Part shown: piece by piece, positions 14,716 through 22,703 of the stretch | Position numbering within the stretch: the stretch's first letter is position 1 | How the letters are laid out: the number at the start of each line of letters is the position of its first letter | From: Brevibacterium yomogidense | GTDB lineage: Bacteria > Actinomycetota > Actinomycetes > Actinomycetales > Brevibacteriaceae | Reading direction: 5' to 3' | Assembly (NCBI RefSeq): GCF_016107685.1 | Contig: NZ_JABASY010000001.1 | Span: forward strand, 90,187 to 154,186 | Length of the DNA: 64,000 bases | Notes under the pieces: generated by a model | Told to the model about the DNA's origin: nothing | The model's database searches: none | The model's input: only the letters and a program-made list of their open reading frames with translations | Program-made: the position numbers and the translations under genes

Positions 14716-17550
14716 ATGACTGGATCAACGGAGCAGTCCCAGCCGCTCCCAGACGACACACCCGCCGCAAGCGACCGCCCTTCCGGTAGCAGCGCTTACG
14801 CCGCTGACGGCCTGGTCACGCTGGAACCCATTACTCACATGAACGCTCTGCGCGACGTCATCCACAACGGCCACCCGATCCTTCACGATGCCGACCTCCC
14901 GGATTGGGATGAGATCTTCTCCACGACTCTCTGCAACGAAGCAGAGTCTGCGGGCTCGGTCTCAGCACGTGTCGCACGATTCGCAACCCACAGCACCGCA
15001 CTGGACCGGCTGCGCGCCGTCGAACTGGTGCACACAGCTACAGCAGTACTGTCTCTCGCCCTCTCATCAGATGTCTCCTGTGAACGAGTCGCGCGGCTCT
15101 TCGAGTCCGCCTTGCCCGCCTCAACCGCCCCTGCAAGCGATGCCACGACTTCCACTACTGGCTCGGGCGACCTTAGCGAGGCGACAGCGTTCTCTAGGAC
15201 TTCCTTGCCGACGGATGCCTCATACAGTGACTCGGCTCTGCCGTCCTTCTGCACCCGCGCGGAGTATGTCCTCGACACAGCGGAGGAGACTGCGATCGCT
15301 GCGCGGGTCGACTCCCGCATGGGGAACACCCGGAGACTGATCGGACACGCACTGACCGCCTACATCGGTACCCCTCTGCTGCTGCGGGCTCTGCTGGAAG
15401 GGCGCCTGCGGTTCAACCGGTGGGAAGCCGTCATCCGGAAGTTCGCGTGGTTGCCGCTGAGGCACCTTCACGCCCTCGATGAGTACATCACAGGGCTGGA
15501 TCCTCGCTTCTCACTTCACCAGTTCACGCGGAAAGTCGGCGAATTCGTCGCGAGCATCGTGGAGAAGCCGATTCTCGCCGCGCGCGTGCGCAGGGGCCGC
15601 AGAACGTGGACCGAAGACCTTCCCGGCGGCGAAAGCATCTTCTGTATGAAAGGACCCACTCCTCTCATCCACGCCCACCGCAACGAAGGTGAAGCCATCG
15701 CACGAGCGGCCCTGAAAGGCCAGCTCCACAGCCTCGAACTCACGCCCGTGGAGAAGACCATCACTCCCGCAGACGGCACAGTCGCCACAACAACTGACGA
15801 GACGACGCCCATGTCCGCGACGGATGAACTTCCACCACTGGCTTCCCTCTCGGTGACGGATGAGCGGATGCTGCAACAGATGATCTTCGATGTGCTCATC
15901 GGCGCACGCCCCCGCACGGAGACCGTATTGGAAGAGGTCGACACAGGCGAAGGCACGACCACTCGCTACCGGGTGGAGATCGCCTGCCCGGACGAAGCCA
16001 CTGTGCTGCGGAAGCACGCAGCAGTGGTCGTGACAGTCCCGATGACCACTCTGCTCGGAGTGGACGACCGTCCGGGCACGATCGCAGGTACACCCGTACC
16101 GGCAGACATGGCTCGGATTATCGCGTCGAAATCGACAGTCTGGTATCGGATGCTCACGGACCCAGCGACAGGTCAGGTGCTCGACGAGGTCGCATTGAAG
16201 TACGAACCGGACCGCGCCACACGCATAGCGGTGCAAGGCAAGTGGCAGACATGCACCGCGCCGGGTTGCGGGCGGCCATCGTTGCACTGCGAAATCGACC
16301 ACGGTGTCCCGTTCAACCACCACCAACCGGAACGGGGCGGCCGAACAGAGCCCGCGAACCTGCACCCGCTGTGCAAACGGCACCACCAAGCCAAGACAGA
16401 GGGAAAGCTCCGAATGCGCAGAACAACCGCTGATGAGATCGAATGGCTCATGCCGATCGGCACCGCCAGCACCACGGTGGCACCCCGCATCGACGATGGT
16501 GGCCTCCTCAGCGCTGCGTGCACACCCGGCGAATCAGCGGAGCGATCAGCCGCACGCCGACTCATCGCAGAGCGCGTCGAGCTCGACCCTGCGACGCAGC
16601 AGAAAGCCGCGGATGCGGTCTACGCCAACCTGTGGGCGGAGTTCACCGCACAGCAGGAAGCATGGGATCGGAGCCTGGCCCAGCGCGTCACTGTGCGCGA
16701 TGAGCTCAGAGACGAACGGAAACGGTTCGAAGCGCAGATGGAGCAGCAGCGCGAACTGCTGGCGGAGCGAGAAGCACACGTCGACCGGAAAGCTCTCGAA
16801 GCTCTGCGACGAGATGAACGGGTCATGCGGGACGAGCGTCTCCTGGCACTTCAGCGAGCACAGTTAGAACAGCGGAAGCGCGAACACGTCTGCACCGGAC
16901 GGACTCCCTCTGAGGATGAGCCTGTGCCGTTGAAGACGATCATTCCAATGCGGGTGGAGACCTTCGACCTGGGCCGGGGTACCACATACAGCGTGCACTG
17001 CCCGATCTTCCCGCATCCGGCTTTTCGCAGGACACAGGACCGTGAGAACAGAGAACTGCTCGGTCGCAGCACCTCGTCGAATCGTCCCACCCAAGGGGAG
17101 TGGGAGTCTGGTGAGTTCGACGTGCGTGGTCGCGAATACGCGAGAAAGAACTCGGCCAGGGCCTCGCTCGCGCTGGAACTCTTTGCCACGGAGCTCCACG
17201 ATTACGAAGAGTCCCGAGCTGGACACGTGGCCATCACGATCGACGAGGCAATGCTGACCAAGAAGCCGACCCGCCTCGACCTCTCCCGGTTCTTTGCAAC
17301 GGCTGGTCGATCCCTCTCCCAGACAGACCGGCCCCTCCCTCAGGCAGACCGTTCTCTCCCTGAGACTGACCGGGCCCTCCCCGAGACTGAGCGTCCCCGC
17401 CCCGGCACGGACAGTGCCCTCCCCGGAGCTGACCATCCTCGTTCTGAGACGGACCGATCGTCCGCGTCTTCGAGTAACGCAGCTCCCCCGCCGGCAGGCT
17501 GGGAGACGCTCGGTCTGAGCGGCGACTCCGCCGAACCCCCACCTTTCTGA
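14716..17550 (+). CDS. DUF222 / HNH endonuclease (13E12 family), long form
   Basis: A 944-residue protein; the ATG at 14716 is chosen because AGAGGAGGGGG lies just upstream (an in-frame start at 14662 would leave almost no leader). It has a Ser/Thr-rich N-terminus, a DUF222-type helical region (about residues 170-500, with VARVDSRMGNTRRLIGHALTA and LRFNRWEAVIRKF) and an HNH nuclease (about 515-560; CTAPGCGR, EIDHGVPF, NLHPLCKRHH) with zinc cysteines. A charged coiled coil follows (QEAWDRSLAQRV to EQRKREHVC), then a C-terminal tail of Pro/Asp/Arg repeats (about 865-920). Most family members are 400-600 residues, so this one is unusually long. The SOS-like promoter suggests damage-induced expression. 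Biological role of the family is not settled. Confidence 0.88.
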   Translation: MTGSTEQSQPLPDDTPAASDRPSGSSAYAADGLVTLEPITHMNALRDVIHNGHPILHDADLPDWDEIFSTTLCNEAESAGSVSARVARFATHSTALDRLRAVELVHTATAVLSLALSSDVSCERVARLFESALPASTAPASDATTSTTGSGDLSEATAFSRTSLPTDASYSDSALPSFCTRAEYVLDTAEETAIAARVDSRMGNTRRLIGHALTAYIGTPLLLRALLEGRLRFNRWEAVIRKFAWLPLRHLHALDEYITGLDPRFSLHQFTRKVGEFVASIVEKPILAARVRRGRRTWTEDLPGGESIFCMKGPTPLIHAHRNEGEAIARAALKGQLHSLELTPVEKTITPADGTVATTTDETTPMSATDELPPLASLSVTDERMLQQMIFDVLIGARPRTETVLEEVDTGEGTTTRYRVEIACPDEATVLRKHAAVVVTVPMTTLLGVDDRPGTIAGTPVPADMARIIASKSTVWYRMLTDPATGQVLDEVALKYEPDRATRIAVQGKWQTCTAPGCGRPSLHCEIDHGVPFNHHQPERGGRTEPANLHPLCKRHHQAKTEGKLRMRRTTADEIEWLMPIGTASTTVAPRIDDGGLLSAACTPGESAERSAARRLIAERVELDPATQQKAADAVYANLWAEFTAQQEAWDRSLAQRVTVRDELRDERKRFEAQMEQQRELLAEREAHVDRKALEALRRDERVMRDERLLALQRAQLEQRKREHVCTGRTPSEDEPVPLKTIIPMRVETFDLGRGTTYSVHCPIFPHPAFRRTQDRENRELLGRSTSSNRPTQGEWESGEFDVRGREYARKNSARASLALELFATELHDYEESRAGHVAITIDEAMLTKKPTRLDLSRFFATAGRSLSQTDRPLPQADRSLPETDRALPETERPRPGTDSALPGADHPRSETDRSSASSSNAAPPPAGWETLGLSGDSAEPPPF
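17308..17460 (+). repeat. In-frame tandem repeats at the 3' end of the HNH gene
   Basis: About ten degenerate 15- to 18-base units encode repeats of the type Ser/Arg-x-Leu-Pro-x-Thr/Ala-Asp-Arg. They keep the frame up to the C-terminus. Confidence 0.75.
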
Positions 17551-17718
17551 TCATGCGGAATCCACGGCAGAGTCGGGCGCTCTCCACAACCGACCAAAAA
17601 TTGTGTTCCGTGAAGAGCCAGCAGTCCGGCTGTCAGCGGCCCGTTTACCCCTGGCCCCGATGTCCGTGGCCCTGATGCCGGCGGCTCCATATGGCGTCAC
17701 CGCGGGCGTTCAGAAATG

Positions 17719-19419
17719 TCAGTCGTCTCCGTCGGACGAGCCGTCTGGCGCGTCATCGGGATCGTCGTCCGCGGGAGTCGACGTCCCTGGGCTCTCACCT
17801 CCCGGCTGCTCACTTCCTGCGTCAGCGGACGGCTCGCCTTCCGGCACTCCCTGCGATTCAGCAGATCGATCATCCTCAGACGGGACCTGCGAATCGGCAG
17901 ATGGCCCGCTCTCCGAGGTCACCTGGGACTCGTCGGGCTCACCGACACCAGTGGAGTCGCCCCTTCGGCGCCGTGACTGTCGGTCATGCTCGTACAAGTG
18001 CCGCACACGGAGTGCCTCTTCAATGAGCGCATCGACGTCGAGACCGCCCGTCCACGGGCCACTCCACGACGACCCCGCATTCGCTTCGGGGCCACCGTCC
18101 GACACCTGCTCAGCCCCACTGCCAGACTCACGATCCTCTGCAGACCGCGCTCCGTCCGCGCTTCGCCCGTCCGCTCTCCCCAGCTTGTCCGGCTCGCCCG
18201 GTTTGCCCGGTTTGTCCGGCTCGCCCGACTTATCTGATCGGTCCGCGTGGCTGGCCTTGCCGACCTCCGCGTCATCCTCGACCCACAGTCCTGCGGGAGG
18301 AGCCGCTGACCCTCGGCCACCCTCGTCCCCCGGGGCGCCGCTCTCGTACCGTGCGCCGTCGGCGCCAGTACCACTCTCACCGTTTTCCGCCTCGGCGCTG
18401 TCATCTCCAGCAACGTCCGAATCCGGGTCGCCGGGCTGGAAGCCGGCAGGCCGGCGGGAAGTACCCGGGCCTCGGCGACGCCTCCGTGAAGGGTCCCCGA
18501 ACCGAGCGCGCAACCATTCGAAGAGCGCCTCCGCGTCCTCGGGCCGCTTCAAACCTCCCAGGAGTTTCCTCGCGTCCTCCGGCAGCAGATCCAGCAGGCG
18601 GGGGTCGATCGGGAACCCACTTGTGGACGTGCCCCGTCCGGCCTTCCCACCCCAGTTGCCCAAGACGTCGGAGAGTTCCGCAAGAGAATCGTTCCAGTCC
18701 GAGCCCATCCCATGCCCGGGCAGGAATCGTCCCACCGGGCCGAGCGGACCGGCACCGCTCCCATCCACCGGAGAGCCGGAACCATTCCGTCCGACGAAGA
18801 GCCCCGACCCGTACGCGTCTCCACCTTCCATCCCGCCACGAACGGCGTGGGCCTGCGCGTCGGCCAAGCGGGCGTCGGCCTCGGCCACACTCACTTCAGC
18901 ATCCGCGATCCGAGCTCCAGCGTCAGCCTGCCGCGTCTCTGCCTGCGCCCGCAGTACATCCGCCTCCGCCAGAAGCACCTCCGCTTCCGCCCGGCTGGTT
19001 TCTGCTTCCGCCCTACGAGCTTCTGCGCGTGAGCACTCCTCATCAGCTGCAGTGCGCTGGGTTTCGGCTCGCACCCGCTCCGCGTCGTCCTTCACCCACT
19101 GGATCCGTGCTTCCACATGCTGCACCGACACGTCTGTCAGCCGTGTCTTCGCTGCCAGCAGGGCGGCGTCCTCGTCCGCGCGTCGAGCGTCAGCGGCTTC
19201 GCGTTCAGCCTTCGCGTCATGTGCATGCGCCTCACGTCGAGCGGCCTCCGCCTGCGCTCTGGCGAGATCCGCCTGCGCGGTCGCGACTCCGGCCTGCTCC
19301 TGTTGCAGTCCGATCCTCCGCAACCATCGCAACGCGACCCCGACCAGGAGGACGCAGCCCGCGACGACGAGCAGCAGCAGGACGAGGGTGAGGATCTCAA
19401 GCGGGTTCATCTGGAACAT
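17719..19419 (-). CDS. Membrane-anchored coiled-coil protein with disordered repeats, hypothetical
   Basis: A 566-residue protein I do not recognise. One N-terminal transmembrane helix (about residues 8-33) precedes a long Ala/Glu/Arg coiled coil (about 38-200, repeats such as RAEAE and ADA). A Gly-rich stretch leads to a small globular block (about 255-310: LAELSDVLGNWGG, DPRLLDLLPEDARKLLGGLKRPEDAEALFEWLRARFG). Long acidic, Ser/Gly/Pro-rich tails with GEPDKPG-type repeats flank a second short helix (LDVDALIEEALRVRHLYEHD). The start at 19419 has AAGAGGA six bases upstream. It is convergent with the HNH gene (168-base gap). Architecture suggests a cell-envelope scaffold, but that is inference. 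Confidence 0.6.
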   Translation of the reverse strand: MFQMNPLEILTLVLLLLVVAGCVLLVGVALRWLRRIGLQQEQAGVATAQADLARAQAEAARREAHAHDAKAEREAADARRADEDAALLAAKTRLTDVSVQHVEARIQWVKDDAERVRAETQRTAADEECSRAEARRAEAETSRAEAEVLLAEADVLRAQAETRQADAGARIADAEVSVAEADARLADAQAHAVRGGMEGGDAYGSGLFVGRNGSGSPVDGSGAGPLGPVGRFLPGHGMGSDWNDSLAELSDVLGNWGGKAGRGTSTSGFPIDPRLLDLLPEDARKLLGGLKRPEDAEALFEWLRARFGDPSRRRRRGPGTSRRPAGFQPGDPDSDVAGDDSAEAENGESGTGADGARYESGAPGDEGGRGSAAPPAGLWVEDDAEVGKASHADRSDKSGEPDKPGKPGEPDKLGRADGRSADGARSAEDRESGSGAEQVSDGGPEANAGSSWSGPWTGGLDVDALIEEALRVRHLYEHDRQSRRRRGDSTGVGEPDESQVTSESGPSADSQVPSEDDRSAESQGVPEGEPSADAGSEQPGGESPGTSTPADDDPDDAPDGSSDGDD

Positions 19420-19607
19420 GTCTGTCCTCTTCGAGGGCGTAGCGGCACTCCGGACATCCAGTATGGCGGATCGCTCACGCCACGGACCCTGAGGCAAACC
19501 CCCGCATCAGACTGCAGGAACCCGCGTCTTCACAACACGCCAGACCAGAGAGACCGTCAGACAGGGGAGACCCTCGGACCGGGGCCCCCTCAGAACGGTC
19601 GGCCTCG

Positions 19608-20057
19608 TCAGAACGGGGGCCCGACCACCACCATGACCGTGAAGATCACGGCGACGACGGCCAGGCCCGCCACCAGCGTGAGAACCGGGCGGGTGATCGC
19701 CCACGCGATCCCCTTCTCCACGACGCCGCCCGGCGTGCGGCCCTTCGGTCCGAGCTCCCAGGCGCCGTCCAGCTTGCCCCTGCGGATCGCGGCGACCTCG
19801 AACGGGATCGTGAAGAACGGCGGGATCGCGCTGCCCAGGCCCAGCAGGATCCACTTGGCGCCCCACTTCTGGGAGACGCCGACGAAGACCGTGACGAAGC
19901 AGAACGCGATGAACATGAAACCGTGGACACCACCGCCGATCGTCACCATCACCTCGGTCGTCTTCGTGACGTATTTGAGGAACATCCCGACGAGCAGGAG
20001 GGCCCAGGTGATCGCTTCGCCGATCGCGAAGAGGGAGAACAGGCGCTTGGGAGTCAT
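19608..20057 (-). CDS. DUF3817-family integral membrane protein
   Basis: A 149-residue protein with four hydrophobic segments: LFSLFAIGEAITWALLLVGMFLKY, VHGFMFIAFCFVTVFVG, WILLGLGSAIPPFFTIPFEVAAIRRG and VLTLVAGLAVVAVIFTVMVV. The first three form the DUF3817 core, which is widespread in actinobacteria and has no assigned function. The ATG at 20057 is used; GAGGGGGA lies about 11 bases upstream. A longer in-frame extension runs into the M28 terminator hairpin and is not believed. Confidence 0.82.
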   Translation of the reverse strand: MTPKRLFSLFAIGEAITWALLLVGMFLKYVTKTTEVMVTIGGGVHGFMFIAFCFVTVFVGVSQKWGAKWILLGLGSAIPPFFTIPFEVAAIRRGKLDGAWELGPKGRTPGGVVEKGIAWAITRPVLTLVAGLAVVAVIFTVMVVVGPPF

Positions 20058-20143
20058 CCCGCCATCGTTCCCCCTCACGCCCTCACGCCGCGTTGACCAT
20101 CTGCATCGCGAGAATCGACCGCTCAGTCCGTGGGCGGAACGCC

Positions 20144-20183
20144 GTGGGCCCCGGAACCTCCCACAGGAGGTTCCGGGGCCCAC
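20144..20183 (-). terminator. 18-bp perfect hairpin downstream of the M28 gene
   Basis: Arms 20144-20161 and 20166-20183 are perfectly complementary around a 4-base loop. It lies 95 bases after the stop of the M28 aminopeptidase and before the DUF3817 start, on the path of leftward transcription. There is no T-run, as is usual in high-GC actinobacteria. Confidence 0.75.
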
Positions 20184-20278
20184 TCAGCGAGCGCACCCGC
20201 CAAGCGAACTCACCCGTTCGGCTGGCTCGTCGGCAACCGCGGACTCGTCCGCGGCCGCCGATTCGCCCGCCGGTCGGT

Positions 20279-22405
20279 TCAGCTGCGGCGACGGTTGCGG
20301 GTCACCGTGACGAGTGCACCGCCACCCACGACCAGTGCCGCTGCGGCTGCGATGAGCGGCAAGGCGTCCGCGCCGGTGCGAGGCAGCTTGCCGCCGCCGT
20401 CACCGTCGTCGTCATCGCCGTTGCCGTCGTCGTCGCCCCCGCCACCGGGAGCGTCCTCGTCCGCGACGACGGAGAACGAGCCGCTCAGGTCGTCCGCCGC
20501 CGAGGCATCGGTCGCCGCCTGCTCGGTCCCCGCGTTCGCGTCCGCGGAGTCCACGCCGTCCACCTCGACGGAGTAGTCGCCGATGTAGTTCGACGCTGCC
20601 GTCGGGTTCGTGCCGTACACCTTGGTGCTGGCCACACCGTCGTCGTTCGCCTGCGCGGAGATTACCGCTTCCTCCGTGTTCTGGCCCGAGGTGGGGGCGA
20701 CGCTGAAGTCCACGTCGTCACCCGGCTCCAGGCCGGTCACCGTGAGCTCGACACCCTTGTCCGCGTCGACGAAGTCGGTGACGCCGATGGTCTCCGGTGC
20801 GATCGACAGGGCGGGGTCGTCGGACGGCTGGTCCGTCGGATCGTCCGAGGGGTCATCCGTCGGATCGTCGGTGGGCTCGTCCGTCGGCTCGTCGGTCGGC
20901 GGATCCGTCGGCTCGACCAGGTCGTACGCCAGCGTGTGTGCGGCGAACGCGATCGCGGGGACGAAGATGTCGACCGACTCCTCCGACACGTTCTCGATCG
21001 TGTCGTCGACCGAGTGGTAGTTCCGGTCGTGCTGGACGCCTTCCACGCCGCCGAACATCTCGACCTCTTCCGCGGTCTTGATGTCGTCGGCACCGGAGAA
21101 CAGGCCGGACGCGGGAACGCCGTTGTCGATGAACGCCTGGTAGTCGGAGCGGCCGGAGAAGTCCGTGCCGACGTGCGGCTGCTCGTTCGCGTCGAAGTAA
21201 TCGGTGAAGATTGCCTCGAGCTCAGCGGAGCCTTCCGGAACGTTGACGTCCGGCGGCACCGGGACGTCGGATCCGTCGGAGTCGAGCGTGCCGACGATGA
21301 AGTTCTCGGACCCGATCATGTCGAAGTTGAGGTAGGACTGGATGCGGTCGAGCTCACCCTCCGACAGCCCCTCGACGTACTTGGTGGAGCCGACGAGTCC
21401 CACCTCCTCAGCACCCCAGAAGCCGAAGCGGATCTTGTGGTCGACGTCGGTCGGCTGTGCGGCGAGCGCCTCCGCGGTCGCGAGCAGCGCGGCGGAGCCG
21501 GACCCGTTGTCGTTGGCTCCGGGGCCCTCCTCCACGCTGTCGAGGTGTGCGCCCAGCATCTGCACGCTGTCCGCGTCGCCCGCGGTCGTCTCTGCGATGA
21601 CGCTCCAGCTCTCGACCGTCGTGAACTCGGTCTCGAGCGTGAGGTCTCCGGTGAGCTCCTCCGGCGGGTCGGACTCCGCCGCCTCGAGGATCGCGTCCCG
21701 GAGCGCCTCGCCGTCGGCCTGCTGGAGGCCGAGCGTGGGTGCGCTGCCTTCCATCCGCTCACCGAGAGTGCCGTTGACCGGCCCTTCTTCGTTGTTGTAG
21801 ATGACGACGCCGGCCGCGCCGGCCTCGGTCGCGTTGGCGGTCTTCTCACCGAACGCGCACTCGCCGCGCTGCACGAGCACGATCTTGTCCGCGACGTCCA
21901 CGAAGTCACCCGCGGCGCAGCCCAGTTCGCCCCCGGCGCTGTCACCGTAGGTGTCGTCGGCCGGCAGTGCGAGGACGGCGGCGGACAGCGGCGGGTCCGC
22001 CGCTTCCGTGTACGCGAGTGTCTCCACGTCGTAGTCGGTGTCTCCCACGGAGAACGCCACGTCGCCGAAGTTCTGGTCCTCGACCTCGAAGTAGTCGCGG
22101 GTCACCTCGTAGGCGCCGGTCGCCTCGAGGACCCCCTCGACGTATTCCGATGCCTTCTCGTAGCCGTCGGTGCCGAGCGCCCGGTAGCCGTCGGAGGCGT
22201 TCGCCACCGAGATGTCGGACAGCTCCTGCAGGTGCGCCATCGCATCCGCTCCCGTCACACCCATGTCCGTGTGCTCGGTCGGCCCGTCCGGGGCCGTCGT
22301 TGTGGCGAGCGCGGGCGCCACCGTGGTCAGGCCGAGGGCGGCCGCGGCTGCGACTCCCACCGTGCCGCGCAGAGCGCGCCCGGCCTTCTTCCGTACTGGT
22401 TGCAT
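20279..22405 (-). CDS. LPxTG-anchored M28 zinc aminopeptidase with PA domain
   Basis: A 708-residue surface peptidase. It has a signal peptide (about 1-32, ending PALATTT), a PA domain (about 130-235; IVLVQRGECAFGEKTANATEAGAAGVVIYNN), and an M28 catalytic domain with LGAHLDSV, GANDNGSG, GAEEVGLVGS, NFDMIGS and YHSVDDT. These supply the two-zinc ligands and catalytic Glu of leucine/tyrosine aminopeptidases. An Asp/Pro/Thr/Glu repeat linker (about 490-525), an Ig-like domain and a sorting signal (LPRTG at 674-678, helix, Arg-rich end) follow. Sortase would attach it to the wall, where it trims peptides. The ATG at 22405 follows GGAAGGA. A CRP-like site and GTAAC repeats lie upstream. Confidence 0.9.
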   Translation of the reverse strand: MQPVRKKAGRALRGTVGVAAAAALGLTTVAPALATTTAPDGPTEHTDMGVTGADAMAHLQELSDISVANASDGYRALGTDGYEKASEYVEGVLEATGAYEVTRDYFEVEDQNFGDVAFSVGDTDYDVETLAYTEAADPPLSAAVLALPADDTYGDSAGGELGCAAGDFVDVADKIVLVQRGECAFGEKTANATEAGAAGVVIYNNEEGPVNGTLGERMEGSAPTLGLQQADGEALRDAILEAAESDPPEELTGDLTLETEFTTVESWSVIAETTAGDADSVQMLGAHLDSVEEGPGANDNGSGSAALLATAEALAAQPTDVDHKIRFGFWGAEEVGLVGSTKYVEGLSEGELDRIQSYLNFDMIGSENFIVGTLDSDGSDVPVPPDVNVPEGSAELEAIFTDYFDANEQPHVGTDFSGRSDYQAFIDNGVPASGLFSGADDIKTAEEVEMFGGVEGVQHDRNYHSVDDTIENVSEESVDIFVPAIAFAAHTLAYDLVEPTDPPTDEPTDEPTDDPTDDPSDDPTDQPSDDPALSIAPETIGVTDFVDADKGVELTVTGLEPGDDVDFSVAPTSGQNTEEAVISAQANDDGVASTKVYGTNPTAASNYIGDYSVEVDGVDSADANAGTEQAATDASAADDLSGSFSVVADEDAPGGGGDDDGNGDDDDGDGGGKLPRTGADALPLIAAAAALVVGGGALVTVTRNRRRS
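20820..20925 (-). repeat. 12- to 15-bp tandem repeats encoding an Asp-Pro-Thr-Asp/Glu linker
   Basis: Degenerate units (GTCGGATCGTCC-like on the plus strand) encode the PTDEPTDDPTD spacer of the M28 protein, probably lifting the enzyme from the wall. Confidence 0.75.
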
Positions 22406-22481
22406 GGTCATCCTTCCGATGCCGTGTCCGTCGAATTCCTTCTGGTGGTCACGCGTGGCGGTGAACATCCGCTCAGCGACC

Positions 22482-22497
22482 TGTGACCGCAATCACA
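22482..22497. promoter_or_regulatory. CRP/GlxR-type operator TGTGA-N6-TCACA
   Basis: TGTGACCGCAATCACA has both perfect half-sites of the CRP-family consensus. It lies 77 bases upstream of the M28 start and about 110 bases from the -35 of the divergent ferritin-VIT1 gene. Confidence 0.6.
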
Positions 22498-22508
22498 TGA
22501 AGTACACA

Positions 22509-22548
22509 GTAACGGAACGATCACGACAATGGGTAACGAAGCGGTAAC
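22509..22548. promoter_or_regulatory. GTAAC direct repeats, OmpR-type (possibly MtrA) binding region
   Basis: GTAAC occurs at 22509, 22533 and 22544. The last two are spaced 11 bases start to start (one helical turn), as for tandem binding of OmpR-family regulators; actinobacterial MtrA recognises similar GTMAC direct repeats near cell-wall peptidase genes. Confidence 0.4.
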
Positions 22549-22606
22549 GACGCACAAGATGCGTTGCACCTTCGAGCCCGCCGTCGATCAAGCGCTTGCG
22601 CAAATG

Positions 22607-22635
22607 TTGAATTCACGGCGCGGGATTCCTAGAAT
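22607..22635 (+). promoter_or_regulatory. Promoter of the ferritin-VIT1 gene
   Basis: TTGAAT (22607-22612), a 17-base spacer and TAGAAT (22630-22635) give a predicted start near 22642 and a leader of about 60 bases. A CAAGCGCTTG palindrome (22589-22598) sits just upstream of the -35. Confidence 0.65.
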
Positions 22636-22703
22636 CTCCCACGGAGCGCAGCAATACGACAGACAGCAGCCGCACGACGGTCGCTGAAGGGAGCATCACG
22701 CGC

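Noticed and set aside
20093-22486. Plus-strand open frame of almost 800 codons
   Set aside because: Antisense to the M28 aminopeptidase, which has complete zinc motifs, a signal peptide and an LPxTG signal.
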